From positions 314,826-378,825 of the forward strand of contig FJUW01000007.1 in the NCBI GenBank assembly GCA_900074885.1: a DNA stretch of 64,000 nucleotides, read 5' to 3'. The DNA is from Rhynchosporium graminicola (taxonomy: Eukaryota > Ascomycota > Leotiomycetes > Helotiales > Ploettnerulaceae). The position numbers were made by a program, and so were the translations under genes. Shown here one piece after another: positions 1-9,802 of this stretch (position 1 is its first letter; every line of letters starts with the position of its first letter). The notes under the pieces are model-generated. The model made no database searches. It was given only the letters and a program-made list of their open reading frames with translations, and was not told where the DNA came from.

Positions 1-527
1 TGTCATAACTTTGAAGACCTCAAGTTGATATTCCTTGCTCGAATACTGACATGGTCTTCGAGCGAAGTACCTTAAGTCACATTGCCATGGACGATATATG
101 ATATTACACGTACTTTATCTGAAGTCTCGCCTCGCAAACATGCATTTATCAGCCTGTTCTTCCAACCCGTCTTAGTGATCTTCCATTCGTTAGGTGTTTG
201 GCAAATCTGCCAATGGAGACTTGCGATACTCGGCCTGAGTTTATTATTGATCCGTTGATGACGAGAAACCCGGCGACCTCTATCCGGTCTTCCTCTTCTA
301 GGACGATTTTCTCTTCCCAAGAGTCACAAGGACCAAATGCCTCCCCATATATCCGCCAATATCGGCCCTGGTATTCCTGATCCCGTTCAGGCAGAGGAGT
401 AAGTCTTTTCACTAGCACGAACCCGTGGCTGTACTGCAGGTATAAGAGGTCCATTCCCTCAGTCACATCACATTCTTTCCCCGCCACCTCCTCATCACAT
501 CCTCATCAACAGTCCTCAGCGACGAGA
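1..527 (+). promoter_or_regulatory. Upstream region of the GH6 gene with TATA-like box
   Basis: No convincing gene is seen here. A TATAAG motif lies at 441-446, about 80 bases before the start codon of the cellulase gene, a plausible distance for a fungal core promoter with a short leader. The leader just before the ATG is rich in C and T, as is common near fungal transcription starts. Small open frames on both strands have no recognisable motifs. Confidence 0.35.
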
Positions 528-1868
528 ATGAAGTACTCTTTTGGTCTCGCTGCTTATGCAGCGCTTGCTCTTGCAGCTCCAAACCCAACGCCTACCATTG
601 AGAAGAAAGACGTTAGCAAACGTGCTGTCTGTGCTTCCGCAGTTACTATCGCTCCTGGCTCAAACCCATTTGCGTCTCGCACTCTCCATGCCAATTCTTT
701 CTATGCCTCAGAGATCGCTGTTGCTGCTGGATCGATGACTGATGCTTCCTTGAAGACAGCGGCGGAAAAGGTGGCTAAGATTGGAACCTTCTTGTGGATG
801 TGCGTATGAAAAACGGCGAGTGCTATAGCTGTACTGACTAATCGAATAGTGATACCATCTCCAAGATCCCAATAATCGCTCCCACACTCTTGGAGGTTCC
901 ATGTACTGATATTGTCGGACTTGTCGTTTACGATCTCCCCGGACGTGATTGTGCTGCCAAGGCCTCCAACGGAGAGCTTAAGACTGGAGAGTTGACCAGG
1001 TACCAGAAGGAATACATTGATCGTCAGTTACATTCTACCTTTCACTGAGACCCACACTGAAAATATCACTAGCAATCGTTGCTGCTATTAAGGCTGCTCC
1101 TAACGTGGCAATCGCCCTTCTCATCGAGCCTGATTCCCTTCCCAACTTGGTCACTAACTCCAACCTGACAACTTGCCAAAAGTCCGCCTCTGAGTACAAA
1201 GCTGGTGTGGCATATGCCCTGAAGAATCTTAACCTCCCCAACGTTGCCATGTATATTGATGCTGGTCATGGTGGATGGCTCGGATGGGACGCCAATCTTA
1301 GTAAGTCTCCATTTCCCAAGATAACCGCACCAAAACTAACACATCCTCAGAACCTGGAGCCGAGATGCTCGCCAGCGTCTACAAGACCGCCGGGTCTCCC
1401 AAGCAAGTCTTCGGCATTGCCACCAACGTCGCAGGCTGGAACGCATTCTCCAAGAACCCCGGAGAATTCGAAGGTACTTCCGACGCAAAGTACAATAAGT
1501 GCCAAGATGAGAAGCGCTTCATCGCCGCCTTCAGCCCTCTCCTGAAGACAGCCGGCATGCCCTCCCACGCCATCGTCGACACCGCCCGCAATGGTGTCCA
1601 AGGGCTCCGTCTCGAGTGGGGTGATTGGTGCAACGTCAAGGGTGCCGGTTTCGGTGTCCATCCTACAGGTTCCACTGGCGATTCTCTCGTCGATGCTTTC
1701 GTCTGGATTAAGCCTGGTGGAGAGTCTGATGGTGTCAGCGACCCGAGCGCGGATCGTTATGACTCTTTCTGTGGCCATGCTGATGCTTTCAATCCTTCTC
1801 CTCAGGCGGGACAATGGCATCAGGCTTACTTTGAGATGTTGATCCAGAATGCTGTTCCAGCTATCTAG
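528..1868 (+). CDS. Glycoside hydrolase family 6 cellobiohydrolase, secreted, without CBM1
   Basis: Releases cellobiose from the non-reducing ends of cellulose outside the cell. Four exons are read: 528-799, 850-1022, 1073-1300 and 1351-1868, giving 396 residues. Residues 1-17 form a signal peptide, and a Kex2-type KR at 31-32 suggests a propeptide. The family motif YDLPGRDC places Asp124 at the position of D175 of Trichoderma Cel6A. IEPDSLPNL places Asp169 at the position of the proton donor D221. Cysteines matching both Cel6A disulfides are present (125 with 183, and the GDWC cysteine with 365). The substrate-tunnel segments DAGHGGWLGWDAN and WIKPGGESDG are present. No CBM1 or Ser/Thr linker is found, so this is a catalytic domain alone, unlike Trichoderma Cel6A. 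Splice joins restore conserved residues, for example YID-PIVAAIK. Family call is sure; endo versus exo action is inferred from the family. Confidence 0.95.
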
Positions 1869-3100
1869 ATTGATTTCCTCTCTGTATACTCCAGGGGAGA
1901 GCCTAGGAGTCGCTCTACTCAGAAAATAGTATTGAAATTCAGGAGTAGATCATTCGTTTATTTGTGGCAGATGGATAGATGTGAATGGAAAAATGGTTAT
2001 TGGCAAGGTTGATGTTATATATATGCTATTCATGCACATAATTACCAAAATCTAACGATTACTTAGCCTCTATCACTCTCCAACGAGACCTTCAAATATC
2101 CCCTGAGCTTCTAATCCTCAATCAAAGCCCTTCTCCAATTCAAGTGAACACACACGAAACGAAAAAAAGTCAGCGGCTCATCTCCACCTTCCACTTCAGC
2201 CCCTGGATCCAATCTAGACATTCATCTACATTACCGAACTTCGTTCTCCGGAAGAAAGTCGCGCCTAAATATTGCTCGTCTACATGAATTCATGCCGGAG
2301 CCCATTATCCGTCATAATTATAGACAGTACCTTAGTTACACGTCCTATGCACGGAGAATATTGACTTGAACACGTACCGAGAGGTTTCAATTTCGAGAGA
2401 AATCTTGCTAATTATAGCGCTGCTTCCGAGGATAAGCATCTCAAGATGATTTGCCTGAGAGTTGCTACTGTCGTGGACATAGAAGCTCAAGCCAGTGATA
2501 AAGCAGGAAGACATCTGTTTGAAATCTCAAATCGATGACTGAGATTTCATCATAGCTTGTATCTGGCAATGCTGAAGTATTGGAAAGAATTGTTTTGGTT
2601 TCTAGCATTTCTCGCTTAAATGGACGACAAATTGCGAAACTGTCCAAGTTCAATCTGTTAACACTTTTCCACAAGGAACACGTCGAATTGGAGCGATAAT
2701 TGAGATTCAAACTAGTTTCGACCGAGAAGAGTAAGTCTACTACTGCTAAGCTGAACTCCCACTTGAAGGATTCGACGATTCCTTGTATTCTGAATTCCCA
2801 TCAGTGGAAAACTGGTCCTGAGTCAGATGCCAATATATATCGACTTTGCAGGGATGAAAATGATTTTTCCTTGCGCGTTGAAAGGTGAGAAACCTTTTAA
2901 AGGTACATCTGGAACGAATTATCACTATGGTTTTAGTGCTAATCTTTTCTCTCGGGCATTCTTATAGATGATTTTCACTCAGCTGAGAATTAAAGCAGAA
3001 AATCGCGGAGAGAGAATAATCGAATTTACTACTGGCCTCTAGTCACGAGTAGCCGAGCGCAATACGCATATTCGACCAAAATCGTTAGTTTTTCAGTGAC
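1869..3100. other. Intergenic, no gene recognised
   Basis: Short open frames on both strands (for example 2465-2710 minus and 2700-2888 plus) show no family motif, no plausible intron structure and no codon pattern. The last 100 bases approach the MITE described next. I see nothing functional. Confidence 0.5.
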
Positions 3101-3102
3101 TA

Positions 3103-3643
3103 CCTTACAGGCAACAGCAGGTGTAAAATAACCGTCGAGTGACGGTCACGGGACGGTTCGGAACTTGAATAGAGGTAAAATAAGAGTATCACTATGGGAC
3201 GGGTCTCTGATAGTATAATAGTAAGAATAGTTTTAAACGAGGAGTAATTCAAAGCTAGGAACAGTCCTAGAACGGTACTAAATAGCAGATGCGGGGCAGG
3301 TATAAACTTCTTTAATTACTCCCCTTTGATAGTACTAGGGACCTTGTTACTAGGAGCGTATTCACCTCGACTATATTTTTTCTAAATCGACCGAATATCA
3401 ACTCCTTTTTAATACTACGTTGATGTTAATAGGCTGACGTCGATACCGAAGTTAAGGGTGCAACTGAGTAGTTCTACTCTTGGTACTTGAATAGGAAGGC
3501 ACGAGGAGGCCTTGCCTCTAGTACTGTCAGTGACCCGTCCCCTGGTGATTCCCTATTTGGAGAACGATTCAAAGTCGGAACCGTCCTTTGACCATCTCTT
3601 GACCATTCCGTACCATTCAAATACCCTGCCCTTGCCTCTAAGG
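3103..3643. mobile_element. MITE-like inverted-repeat element with TA target duplication
   Basis: A sequence starting CCTTACAGGCAA at 3103 is matched in inverted orientation by TTGCCTCTAAGG ending at 3643. The imperfect inverted arms run about 110 bases inward (about 3103-3215 against 3530-3643), sharing blocks such as GGACGGTTC and GGGACGGGTC. A TA dinucleotide flanks both ends (3101-3102 and 3644-3645), as in Tc1/mariner-type insertions. An extra diverged copy of part of an arm lies in direct orientation to the right arm near 3247-3310, so the element may be a rearranged double copy. No transposase frame is seen inside, so it would be non-autonomous. Confidence 0.55.
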
Positions 3644-3867
3644 TATAGTAGGAACTACCTAGATCTTTCAAAATGCCTCGAGAATATCCTTCCTTTATCA
3701 AAAGGTTCCGCAAAACAAGTATCAATCAGCTTTTTCCAAATGACGAAAAAAACACCCATACTATCCGAATACCAACTATCAATACAAAAAGAAGCATCAG
3801 TTCCGATAGTATTACTTATACCATCCAAAGAAAGCTCCGAAGTTAAGTCTGGGAGTTTATTGCATCC

Positions 3868-4131
3868 TACCTCGAAGAAATCTGCAGGATCAACGCAGAG
3901 CAAGCAATCGCACTATCACGACGCTTCGGTTTCCGATAGGAGTGTGAGGACGCTATCACGAAGAACCCTGGGCCTGACTTGAGGCACGCAATGACAATGT
4001 TGATAGAAGTTCCAAAATATAGAGATACACATGGCACGGATGATCATTTCACGGCGGATATGTTTGTGGCTGGGCTTCGTGGTATGGAGGACGTTGGCCG
4101 GCTGAGTTGGGAGCGGAGGATCAGGAGTTGA
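3868..4131 (+). pseudogene. Decayed fragment resembling a LigB-type (DODA-like) extradiol dioxygenase C-terminus
   Basis: One frame from 3868 to the TGA at 4129-4131 reads like the end of a LigB/4,5-DOPA extradiol dioxygenase: DAITKNPGPDLRHAMTML, then HGTDDHF, then a glycine-rich stretch, resembling the family's DLF...HPxxEHxxPL...GAAG pattern. An in-frame TAG at 3937-3939 interrupts it, and no upstream exon with the metal-binding N-terminal half is visible. The MITE ends 225 bases upstream, so insertion or deletion may have removed the 5' part. The match is by eye and weak. It could also be an unrelated chance frame. Confidence 0.35.
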
Positions 4132-4664
4132 GGAATGTGTGTAATAGTCAATTTACGTTTGGGAATTGGTCTGGACTGAGGGAGCTATCGATGGCAGAGA
4201 AAAGTGGCTGACAAGCAGCAAGGGTGTTTCGCGATCCGAGGATATCAATGTCATGAAATACTTTCATGACTCTATTTGATGGACATAGTAATGTCACAAA
4301 AGCGTCATAAGACTTCAATTTGAAAACCAAATCAAGTAATGAAGAAAATTGGCACTTCTCATCGAAATAACATTTTGCTCAGTCACTTCCTCCTGCAATT
4401 GATGGGATAGCTAGGTCTCTTCACAAGTGCCTACCCCCTCTTCGCGGTCCGCTGACTCTGGAAATTCTCGAAACTCTTCGCTACTAGGCGTTAATCTGGA
4501 AGGGGGTTATTGCTGCTAGGTAGCTTGGGTTAATTTGATTGAGAGAGATTATATGTAGAAGCTTCATATCACCTGGGAGACCATTTATGATCGGAGGGCT
4601 GTTTTCAATGTCAATTTTCCATTGCTGGGTAAAATTATTCTGGTAACATCTCTAAAAACGTCTC
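4132..4664. other. Intergenic between fragment and SDR gene
   Basis: Holds the 3' flank of the minus-strand dehydrogenase. Small open frames such as 4148-4330 on the minus strand have no recognised motif. Nothing else is seen. Confidence 0.4.
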
Positions 4665-5599
4665 TCACAATGATGATCCAGCGTCAATAACAGCATTAGT
4701 ACCAGTCACGCTCTTGCTCTTAGCGAAACACAAAACTTGCTCCGCGCAATCCTCAACCGTTGCAAAGCGCTTCAGTTTCGTCCTGGCCTGAGCAGCGTCC
4801 CGTTTCTCTTGAGAGAATTTCATGCCCCAGTCCTGTATATTTAGCAATGATCAAACTTATTTGAACGGATGACTTACTGTCAGAAGAAGTCCTGGTGAAA
4901 CTGAGTTGACTCGAATGTGAGGACCTGATATTACGGCTAGTGCTTTTACGAGTTGTATTTGCGCGGCTTTGGTTACGGAATATGCCTGATTGACCAGTTA
5001 GCTACTACGAGTCCAACTGTACCAAAAACACCCCAAAAATCCAGACAGAAGCAAAGTGATGGCTACATCTACACAAAATAAGGATAACGACTTACAATCG
5101 AACTCCCACTAGGCTTCACACCAGCCACACTAGCTGTCGTAATAAAGCTTCCTTCACTTTGTTCCAAATACTTCTTCGCGGCATGAAATAGCCATAAATG
5201 GGACTTAACATTCATATTAAAACACCTATCCCACATCTCCTCATCAACATTATCATCCAGATCATTGAAATCCGTGACTTCAGTCCACCCAACATTCGAG
5301 AATACCACATCCAATCTTCCCATCTCCTCAATGGTCTGGGAGACCAGCCCCGCGACGTCTAGTTTATCGGCTAAATCAGCTCTGACGGCAAGAACGACCG
5401 GGCCAGGGTTTGGTTCTTTGATGGGTGTTGGTGGGATCGATGAGATCTTTTCAAGCTCGAGGAGGAGAGCTGATGCGCGTGTGGCGTTGTTGGAGTAATT
5501 GATCACTACTCTGTACCCTGCTGCTGCGAATGTCTTCGCTGTTTGTGCTCCTAGACCAGCTGTGCCGGCGGTCACGAGCATGACGGGGGATGTTGACAT
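4665..5599 (-). CDS. Classical short-chain dehydrogenase/reductase
   Basis: NAD(P)-dependent oxidoreductase of the classical SDR fold; substrate unknown. Three exons on the minus strand: 5599-5096, 4985-4878 and 4832-4665 (259 residues). The cofactor loop is TAGTAGLG at residues 10-17. The catalytic serine is Ser157, and Tyr170 with Lys174 forms the YxxxK motif, which appears only after the first intron is removed (GSSI joined to AYSVTKAA). The region normally reading NNAG is SNVGW. RVNSVSPG, typical after the active site, is in exon 2. The start at 5599 (MSTSPVML) puts the Rossmann strand at the usual distance. An in-frame ATG at 5680 would add 27 residues and cannot be excluded as a targeting extension. 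Length is normal for the family. Confidence 0.9.
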
Positions 5600-6776
5600 T
5601 GTTTTTGTGTGAAGGCTGGATATTGAGCTTAAAAAATGCTGCAACGGAATTCGAGCTGGACCACTGAATCTTATAATCATTAGCTGTCTTTTTCCAGCTC
5701 ATGGTTTCATCTCGATCCAGCTTCGTCGTCGCACATGAAGTGTGGGGCTTCCAGTATTGATGAGCGGAACTGAGCCGAAAATCAATACTGGCCCGGTCGT
5801 TCAGCTTCGAGGCGGAGGAAGTTCGTCTCGGGCGAAGTGCAAACCTGTCTAATCGGCACGATGAAGTATATTGAATATCGAAACTCGATTTAAATGTCAT
5901 AGATAACTCTCACGACATTACACATTAATAATTCAATGTCACATAAGCTTTTAATGACGTTACTGCAAGTTATATTCTTAGATGACGAATTTATAACGAG
6001 CTTGCTAAATGGCTCCGCTGGAGACGAATTTCCTCTGCCTCGCTTTCAAAGTGTAATGGTCGCCTTGGCACACAGGTTGAATGATTAATTAGGGCACGAA
6101 AACAAGATGAGTCTGATATTTGGATATGATCACGGGTCTAAAAGCATTGCGACAAAATCGAGGAGGAAATTGCTACATAGAGAAGTCGAGGTGTCCACGT
6201 GAGCAGATAAGAAAATAGTTCATTCCAATTCTCTTATATGTTGATAGTACGCAAAAATAGAATCGTTTCCCTCCGAACTTATTTTCAGCCAGGCTGAATA
6301 TCAATGCGGCTGTGGCTAGCAGTTTTCCAGCTACCCAGCCTGAAAGCACGGTAGATTTTTCGACAATATTATAGACTTGAAGGATGTCTGAATCCTGTAC
6401 CCTTTACCGAGAGTTCTCTATGCCTTAAGAAAATTCCACACAGTACAAAAATGGAGATCTCAGAATGAGTTCTCGAATCCGCCGCCAAAAAGCAAAAATA
6501 TTCGATACGTATTTCTGTACATGAATAATAGAAATCTCTTCAGCATTCGCCTCCAATTGCATACTTTGAAGTCTTGGTAATGAATTTGCCTCCGGTGGCT
6601 CCCCAATGTTGCGCCAGAACCCACGTGAAAGTCAGCACGGAGAAGGCTCAAACTATCCTCTTGCAATCAAATGATCCTCTTTCAAAACTTGCAGTATTCA
6701 AAGAAACTCCGCTAAATATCATATGAAGGAAAATTTGCTCGGGTACGATTGAGCCAAGTGATCGTTCTGGCCCGAT
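5600..6776. other. Intergenic, SDR promoter side
   Basis: The bases just upstream of 5599 should contain the promoter of the minus-strand dehydrogenase. Open frames such as 5451-5900 and 6460-6666 on the minus strand lack recognisable motifs. Nothing else is identified. Confidence 0.4.
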
Positions 6777-7172
6777 CTAATTCCTGACTAGTCGTCTTGG
6801 AGGCACTCTGTGGTATTCCCGAGGCCAATTTGCAGGATTTGGCATAGTATTCGGTCTTTGAGAGTTGGGTGGTTTCAGATCTTGTGTCTCGTTCGAATCG
6901 CCTGTGATGCGGACTTCGTATTCTCCAAGTGTTTGTTGGAGGGACAAAGCGATCGGATTTGCGGTTGTTGTGAAGGACATGATGGGATCTCTTGGCGTGG
7001 TTTCGGGGCTGAAGAGCTCAGATATGAGGCTCAGAGATGAAAATGAGATAAGTACGGCCGGCATTCGGGCTTCTGAGTGTCCTTGTTTCATACTATACAG
7101 GGCCAAAAGCTCAAGAGAGTAAGCCTCGCTGTTGAGTGGAAGGGGTGGATGGTCCGAAGCGGCCGCCCCCAC
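6777..7172 (-). CDS. Hypothetical protein, uncertain gene model
   Basis: An open frame of 131 codons on the minus strand. The protein is rich in Pro, Ser and Leu, with a hydrophobic patch ISFSSLSLISELF, and ends in a basic tail. I do not recognise a family. A second minus frame just upstream (7305-7111) could belong to a 5' exon, but I cannot place a convincing splice junction. The segment LLALYSMKQGHSEARMPAV has a natural, helical look, which is why I list it, but it may be a non-coding open frame or the remains of a gene beside the decayed aldehyde dehydrogenase, which is divergently oriented from 7354. Confidence 0.25.
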   Translation of the reverse strand: MGAAASDHPPLPLNSEAYSLELLALYSMKQGHSEARMPAVLISFSSLSLISELFSPETTPRDPIMSFTTTANPIALSLQQTLGEYEVRITGDSNETQDLKPPNSQRPNTMPNPANWPREYHRVPPRRLVRN

Positions 7173-7353
7173 ATTCCGCTCTTCCTCTCCACACTCGGCC
7201 GGCAGCGTAGCATGCTTTCTTTCCGTCGATCCTCCTGTCAGAAGACTTTTGGAATGCGGAGCTCGAGCTTCTAGATCTCTTTAACTGTAGCTCAGCTGTT
7301 CCCAAATCTCTAATTATTCAAAATCTTCATTTCTCAAACTATAACTTCTCAAG

Positions 7354-8935
7354 ATGGGATCGAGATCTGCAATGTAAGAGATACATGCTGCTATTGTTGA
7401 TGGGAGAACAGAGAATGTCAGATATCGTCAAGATGAGCTTCAAAGTCTCCATCAAGCACTCTGTAGCAATGCCGACGAGCCTGTGCTAGTTACCACCAAA
7501 GACAGCCGGGGAGATGGCTCTTCGGAGCCGAGCTTTGAAGCTGATACAGAATACTCACATAATATGAGTGCCGTCAAGGAGTTTTATTTATCTTTGAATT
7601 TCAATCAGTCACACAATGCGGATAACTGCTTGCAAATGGATCAGACAATCCATTCCGAAGTGTTGGAAAGGGTCTCGTGGTCATTCGACCAACGACACAT
7701 ACCAGGCTGTATTCGATTATCAGTCCTATCGCCGCAGCGATAAGTGCTGGGAATTGTGTCTGCTTAGAGGTAGGTATCTGTTAGGCACGTGAGATGTAGT
7801 GACCTAACGAATAATACAGCTGGAAGATACGATGCTGAATATTGAACCTGTTCTGAAGAGAATATTTTCAGAAGCATTAGACATCGACACTTTCCTGACC
7901 TCAAACACCGCTGTTCAAGACCCTCGGCATTTCTCGTAGATCAAACGGCAACTACATCAAATGCTCCTTCAAATCAACTCTCCTCAAATTCAACATCTAG
8001 AACGATCGCCATCGTAGATCGAGCAGCGGACGTTGAGCTTGCCGCAAAATCTATCATTAATGCTCAGTTCGGCTTCTAAGGAAGTTCGCCTTCTAGTCCA
8101 TAATTGGTAATTGTAAATGACTTTGCCAGGGCGAAGTTTACTGAAGCTTGCATTCAATATGCTAGCAAATTCCGCACTCAGAAATCATTGTTAAGAAAAC
8201 AGCGGATCACAATTTGTAATCAAAAGGCTTTCAAAGAAGCTGAATAGAAAGGGCAAATCTCAATATTTGGATCGAGTGACTTCGTGCTTGCTGATGTTCG
8301 GGAGAGGTACGATTTTTGCATTACTTTCTTGGTACCTGGCTGACCTTTCCAGAAATTATTCAATCACGAAGATAAAAGTATCTCGCTACTTTTTGCCTCT
8401 TCTATAATGCACCAGTCTTGTAGATGCTCTCATGTCCCAGAAATCAGAGTGAGTATTTTTTCTTGAACCTTGACAAGCAAGAACTGACAGGTTTAGAAAT
8501 ATGTTCCTTGCAGCATATCTTTTCTCAGAGGCTCCAACAGCTAAGTTCTTGGCTCAGCATCTCGATGCAGCAGTCACATACGTCAACCAGATCCCGCACA
8601 GCTACTTGTTGGCCCGGCTGCTCCGATTACTCTTCAGTCATCACCATTTCCTCACAAATACAGAACTGACATATTATATTCTCAACCCAGCGCCCAGAGT
8701 ACATTCTCCCTCCATCGAAAGATTCTCAAGTCTTGAGACTATCCTTGGGGTTGCAAAGACACCAGGAGATCAAGAGGTATTGATCAGAGAACTCAGGAAA
8801 CAGGCGACGGTGCCATTGCCCAAGTCAGGCCAGAGGCCAGGTCATGCTATGGGGTTCTTTGAGCAGGGAACCTTCATTGGTGCTGGTCTGTTCCTGAGCA
8901 TTGTGCTCCCTTCTTTCGCGTATGAAGTATGAACT
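7354..8935 (+). pseudogene. Broken aldehyde dehydrogenase gene (membrane-anchored fungal type)
   Basis: Segments of an aldehyde dehydrogenase appear in order but in different frames. Near 7384-7480 is DGRTENVRYRQDELQSLH, typical of the N-terminus of fungal fatty-aldehyde-type ALDHs. Near 7999-8079 is AIVDRAADVELAAKSI, followed by an in-frame stop. Near 8108-8160 is VIVNDFARAKFTEACIQY. Near 8500-8600 is FSEAPTAKFLAQHL. A frameshift near 8605 moves the GPAAPI segment to another frame, and a compensating shift restores the final segment GFFEQGTFIGAGLFLSIVLP, a hydrophobic C-terminal anchor. Further damage is a TAA at codon 8 (7375-7377) and a stop at 7741-7743. The catalytic Cys/Glu loops are not intact in any frame. 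Loss of function is clear; the exact subfamily is inferred. Confidence 0.75.
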
Positions 8936-9802
8936 TCGCTTCTAGGTAGAAGTACGTGGAGGATTGCGAAGCGTTGAATTTCCTCTTCTGTATCAAATAT
9001 GTTCCCGTCTTTAAATGACCTCGCCCGAAATAATGATACAAGCTTGGCTTGAGCAGAATTGCCTGTACTCGACTTCGCCCACTACCTAAGAGGGGGTCAA
9101 TCTACACTGGCGCTAAACGAGGAAACCTTCATTTCAAGTATGGCATCTCATGATCATGACCCCGAAAGCTTCATTCGGTGGCTGCCATTGTTGATAATCT
9201 ATGGGGCCTGGGACCGCTAAGTTCTATATATTAGTGTCTCGTAAGCGAGTCTTTGAACTCCATGTGACATCGTCCTAGGTTCCATCGGTAATTTGTCGCA
9301 ACGTTCCATTCCCTTCAACACCTCCACAGCTCAGATTGACCAGTTTGTCATAGCGAACTTTCAACTTGCGTTTACCTTCTAGTTAATCTTAAATAGCTTG
9401 ACAAACAACAATTCGGCTGCAGCCAAGACCTCATGCGCGTACCCCGCATCATGCCACCTTCATGGTTGTACGAGGATAATCCCACTCTTCGCAGAGTTGT
9501 GGTACGTGCAAATAGGAAGCTACGTACCTTTGACAACCCCTCTTCTCTTCAGGCAGAATGTCTTCCTGGACCCTTCATCGTCATTGAGTAGGTAAGTTTT
9601 ATTACGACGATTAGTAGCTTCAACGACACGGAGTTAATTCAACCGACTAGCTCGGGACATCTTCATTCTGTCTTGTGTTTTTAAATCTTTATTAGTTGTT
9701 GCTTTCCATATGTTTGATGGATTCAACCTCGCTCTTATTTACTTTCAATACTTCAAAAACCAAGTAGAAGTTTACACAAACATTACTTGAGCTCTCACAA
9801 TC
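8936..9802. other. Intergenic, upstream of GH31 gene
   Basis: Contains the presumed promoter and leader of the alpha-xylosidase gene. A 65-codon frame at 9398-9595 lies within it and could be an upstream open frame in the leader, but has no motif. Nothing else is seen. Confidence 0.4.

Noticed and set aside
1347..1820. Long minus-strand open frame inside the GH6 gene
   Set aside because: It is antisense to conserved GH6 exon 4 and arises from codon bias; no motif.
528..1868. Missing disulfide in the GH6 enzyme because GGEC reads GGES
   Set aside because: The changed position matches the free Cys400 of Trichoderma Cel6A; both real disulfide pairs are present.
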